Shown piece by piece: positions 62,738-64,000 of a DNA stretch of 64,000 bases; positions within the stretch are counted from its first letter, which is position 1; each line of letters begins with the position of its first letter. Below the pieces are notes generated by a model that was not told where the DNA came from, searched no databases, and saw nothing but the letters and a program-made list of their open reading frames with translations. The DNA comes from Terrabacter sp. Root181. Lineage in GTDB: Bacteria; Actinomycetota; Actinomycetes; Actinomycetales; Dermatophilaceae. Made by a program: the position numbers and the translations under genes. The stretch is from the NCBI RefSeq assembly GCF_001428505.1, contig NZ_LMHU01000010.1, positions 186,001-250,000 on the forward strand, read 5' to 3'.

Positions 62738-62739
62738 CG

Positions 62740-63396
62740 TCAGCGCCTCCCGATCGCCCAGCCGACGACGACGCCGACGAGGGCGACGACGCCGCCGGTG
62801 ACGACGCCGAGGGCGTACTCGCGCCCGGCGAACGGCCCCGCCGGAGCCGGCCGGCCGGCATACGACACGGGGGTGCCGGTCGCTGCCGCGCCGGCGGGTA
62901 GGCCGCCTGCCGCGGTCTGTGGGAGCGCCTCGGGAGCGCTCGGGCCGGCCGGGCGCACGCCGGAGATGTCGGCGTCGACCGCCGAGAAGAACTGGCCGGC
63001 CATCTTCTTCGTCACGCCGGCGAGCATGCGCTGGCCGACGCCGCCGATGACCCCACCGACGGAGGCGTCGGCGTCGTAGGTCAGGTCGGTGCCGCCGGTG
63101 GTCGACGGGCTGAGCCGCACGACGACGTCGGCGTCGACGGTGCCGGGCGCGCCCGCCCCGGAGGCCTTCATCGTGAAGGAGCCCGGGTGCTGCGGGTCGC
63201 GCAGCGACACCTCGCCGTCGTACGTGCCCTTGATCGCGGCGACACCCGCGGTCACGGTCATCGCGTAGTGGTCGGGACCGACCTCGGTGAGGCGCTCGCA
63301 GCCCGGCAGGCAGCGCGCGAGCACGGCCGGGTCGTGGAAGGCGTCCCACACCTGCTGCGGGTCGGCAGCGAGGGTGGCGGATCCGGTGATCTTCAT
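62740..63396 (-). CDS. coxG: CoxG-like SRPBCC protein with a C-terminal membrane anchor
   Basis: A 218-residue protein related to CoxG, which recruits carbon-monoxide dehydrogenase to the membrane and passes electrons to quinone. It begins MKITGSATLAADPQQVWDAFHDPAVLARCLPGC, the typical start, has IKGTYDGEVSL and GGVIGGVGQRMLAGVTKKMAGQFF, then a Pro/Ala linker and a C-terminal helix (GVVTGGVVALVGVVVGWAI). Its ATG overlaps the large-subunit stop by four bases (63393-63396). Confidence 0.95.
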   Translation of the reverse strand: MKITGSATLAADPQQVWDAFHDPAVLARCLPGCERLTEVGPDHYAMTVTAGVAAIKGTYDGEVSLRDPQHPGSFTMKASGAGAPGTVDADVVVRLSPSTTGGTDLTYDADASVGGVIGGVGQRMLAGVTKKMAGQFFSAVDADISGVRPAGPSAPEALPQTAAGGLPAGAAATGTPVSYAGRPAPAGPFAGREYALGVVTGGVVALVGVVVGWAIGRR

Positions 63397-64000
63397 GCGG
63401 TCGGCTCCTTCGATGACGTGCCGGACGTGCGTGTCGTGCTGGATGTGCGGTGCAGGGACGGGATCTCGCCGTCGGCGTGGCGGCGACGCAGCTCCCAGAG
63501 GTCGTAGGGGGAGATCGGCATCCGGGTGATCGGGAAGCCCTCGGCGTCCTCGATGGCCGACGCGATGACGGCCGAGACGGGAATGCAGCCCGCCTCACCG
63601 GCGCCCTTGATGCCCAAGGGGTTCAGCGGCGACGGGGTCTCGAGGTGGTCGGCCTCGATCGTCGGCACCTCGGACGCGTAGGGCATGAGGAAGTCCATGA
63701 ACGACGCGTTGAGCAGCTGCCCGGACTCGTCGTAGGCCATCCGCTCGTAGAGCGCGCCGCCGACACCCTGGGCCACCCCACCGTGGACCTGGCCCTCGAC
63801 GATCATCGGGTTGATCATCGTGCCGCAGTCGTGGATGACGCAGTAGCGCAGGATCTTGATCTCGGCCGTGACCGGGTCGGTCTCGACGATCGCCGCGTGC
63901 ATGCCGTTGGCGAAGGTCGCCTGGGTGGGGGAGTAGAAGTCCTTGCCCTCGAGGCCCGGCTCCTCGTCGTCGGCCACTGGCGGCTTGTCGGGGTCGAAGG
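63393..64000 (-). CDS. Molybdenum hydroxylase large subunit (xanthine/CO dehydrogenase family), 5' end beyond window
   Basis: The C-terminal 200 residues of a molybdopterin-binding large subunit. The frame is open to base 64000, so its start lies outside. It has FYSPTQATFANGMHAAIVETDP, LRYCVIHDCGTMINPMIVEGQVHGGVAQGVGGALYE and the IKGAGEAGCIP loop with the catalytic glutamate (GAGE). Whether it is CO, xanthine, nicotinate or uracil type cannot be told because the AYRCSFR-like active-site loop is outside. It heads an operon with the CoxG-like and CN-hydrolase genes. Confidence 0.93.
   Translation of the reverse strand, partial: FDPDKPPVADDEEPGLEGKDFYSPTQATFANGMHAAIVETDPVTAEIKILRYCVIHDCGTMINPMIVEGQVHGGVAQGVGGALYERMAYDESGQLLNASFMDFLMPYASEVPTIEADHLETPSPLNPLGIKGAGEAGCIPVSAVIASAIEDAEGFPITRMPISPYDLWELRRRHADGEIPSLHRTSSTTRTSGTSSKEPTA

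Noticed and set aside
905-62864. GGCATACG as a KOPS-like chromosome-orientation signal
   Set aside because: Both orientations are common over 64 kb (17 and 10), while KOPS are strongly skewed on one replichore.
62740-64000. A complete aerobic CO dehydrogenase operon
   Set aside because: Only the C-terminus of the large subunit is inside the window and the diagnostic active-site loop is not visible; the CN-hydrolase partner fits other substrates equally.

Overview
The window is a very GC-rich, gene-dense stretch of an actinobacterial chromosome. Codon use, many GTG starts, frequent 4-base ATGA/GTGA overlaps between adjacent genes, a fused MrpA/MrpB subunit, the guaA-DUF3817 pair, the sucCD-DUF6350-purN-purH order and a ZTP riboswitch before purH all fit a member of the Micrococcales. 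A family such as Intrasporangiaceae is my guess from general gene content, not something I could test. I saw no rRNA, tRNA, CRISPR array, prophage or transposase. No gap between genes exceeds about 255 bases.

Layout. 1-4847: an Mrp cation/proton antiporter operon on the minus strand (mrpA/B fusion, mrpC, mrpD running off the left edge). 5048-8415: a secreted M6 metalloprotease and a lipoprotein. 8487-11245: a SURF1-like protein, a DUF3817 protein and guaA. 11374-16398: a small secreted protein, a large asparagine-synthase protein fused to an F420-glutamyl-ligase-like domain, and an acyl-CoA ligase. 16519-18858: a P1B ATPase with a C-terminal hemerythrin-like domain. 19000-21688: a LmbE deacetylase divergent from a GT4 glycosyltransferase and a NUDIX protein. 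21739-23515: two small membrane proteins and a frameshifted AbiEi/DUF559 gene between two copies of a 92-bp inverted-repeat element. 23559-28061: a four-gene minus-strand operon (GNAT, WS/DGAT, quinone oxidoreductase, amidohydrolase). 28141-35848: pcrA, an M23 peptidase, a lipase, a stand-alone B12-binding mutase subunit, an ECF sigma factor with a membrane partner, and a SOD-like protein. 36079-42702: the housekeeping block sucCD, DUF6350, purN, ZTP riboswitch, purH. 42853-43820: a PadR regulator with its membrane target gene.

44004-64000 is the most specialised part. It carries a barbiturase/cyanurate-type ring-opening amidohydrolase overlapping a carbamate kinase. Next is a BMP-type (nucleoside-like) ABC importer operon ending in a fused carboxyltransferase, then an ATP-dependent hydantoinase/oxoprolinase operon (hyuA, hyuB, an NmrA-like reductase) with palindromic operators. 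After an ECF42-type sigma factor with its DGPF/YCII partner and a nonapeptide-repeat/RDD pair, the window ends in a molybdenum hydroxylase large subunit, a CoxG-like protein and a CN-hydrolase. Together these suggest import and oxidative or hydrolytic opening of cyclic ureides, amides or nucleobases, with carbamate turned into ATP. The substrate is an inference.

Three repeat systems run through the window. One is a dispersed octamer GGCATACG (27 exact sites by eye). One is a 92-bp element with 20-bp terminal inverted repeats (three copies). One is a 31-bp unit built on ACCGTCGAGAGGCCACGT that forms F-F-R-R clusters of about 111 bp, or tandem arrays, next to gene ends. Many genes also show a TANNNT hexamer 6-9 bases before the start codon, the pattern expected of leaderless transcripts.
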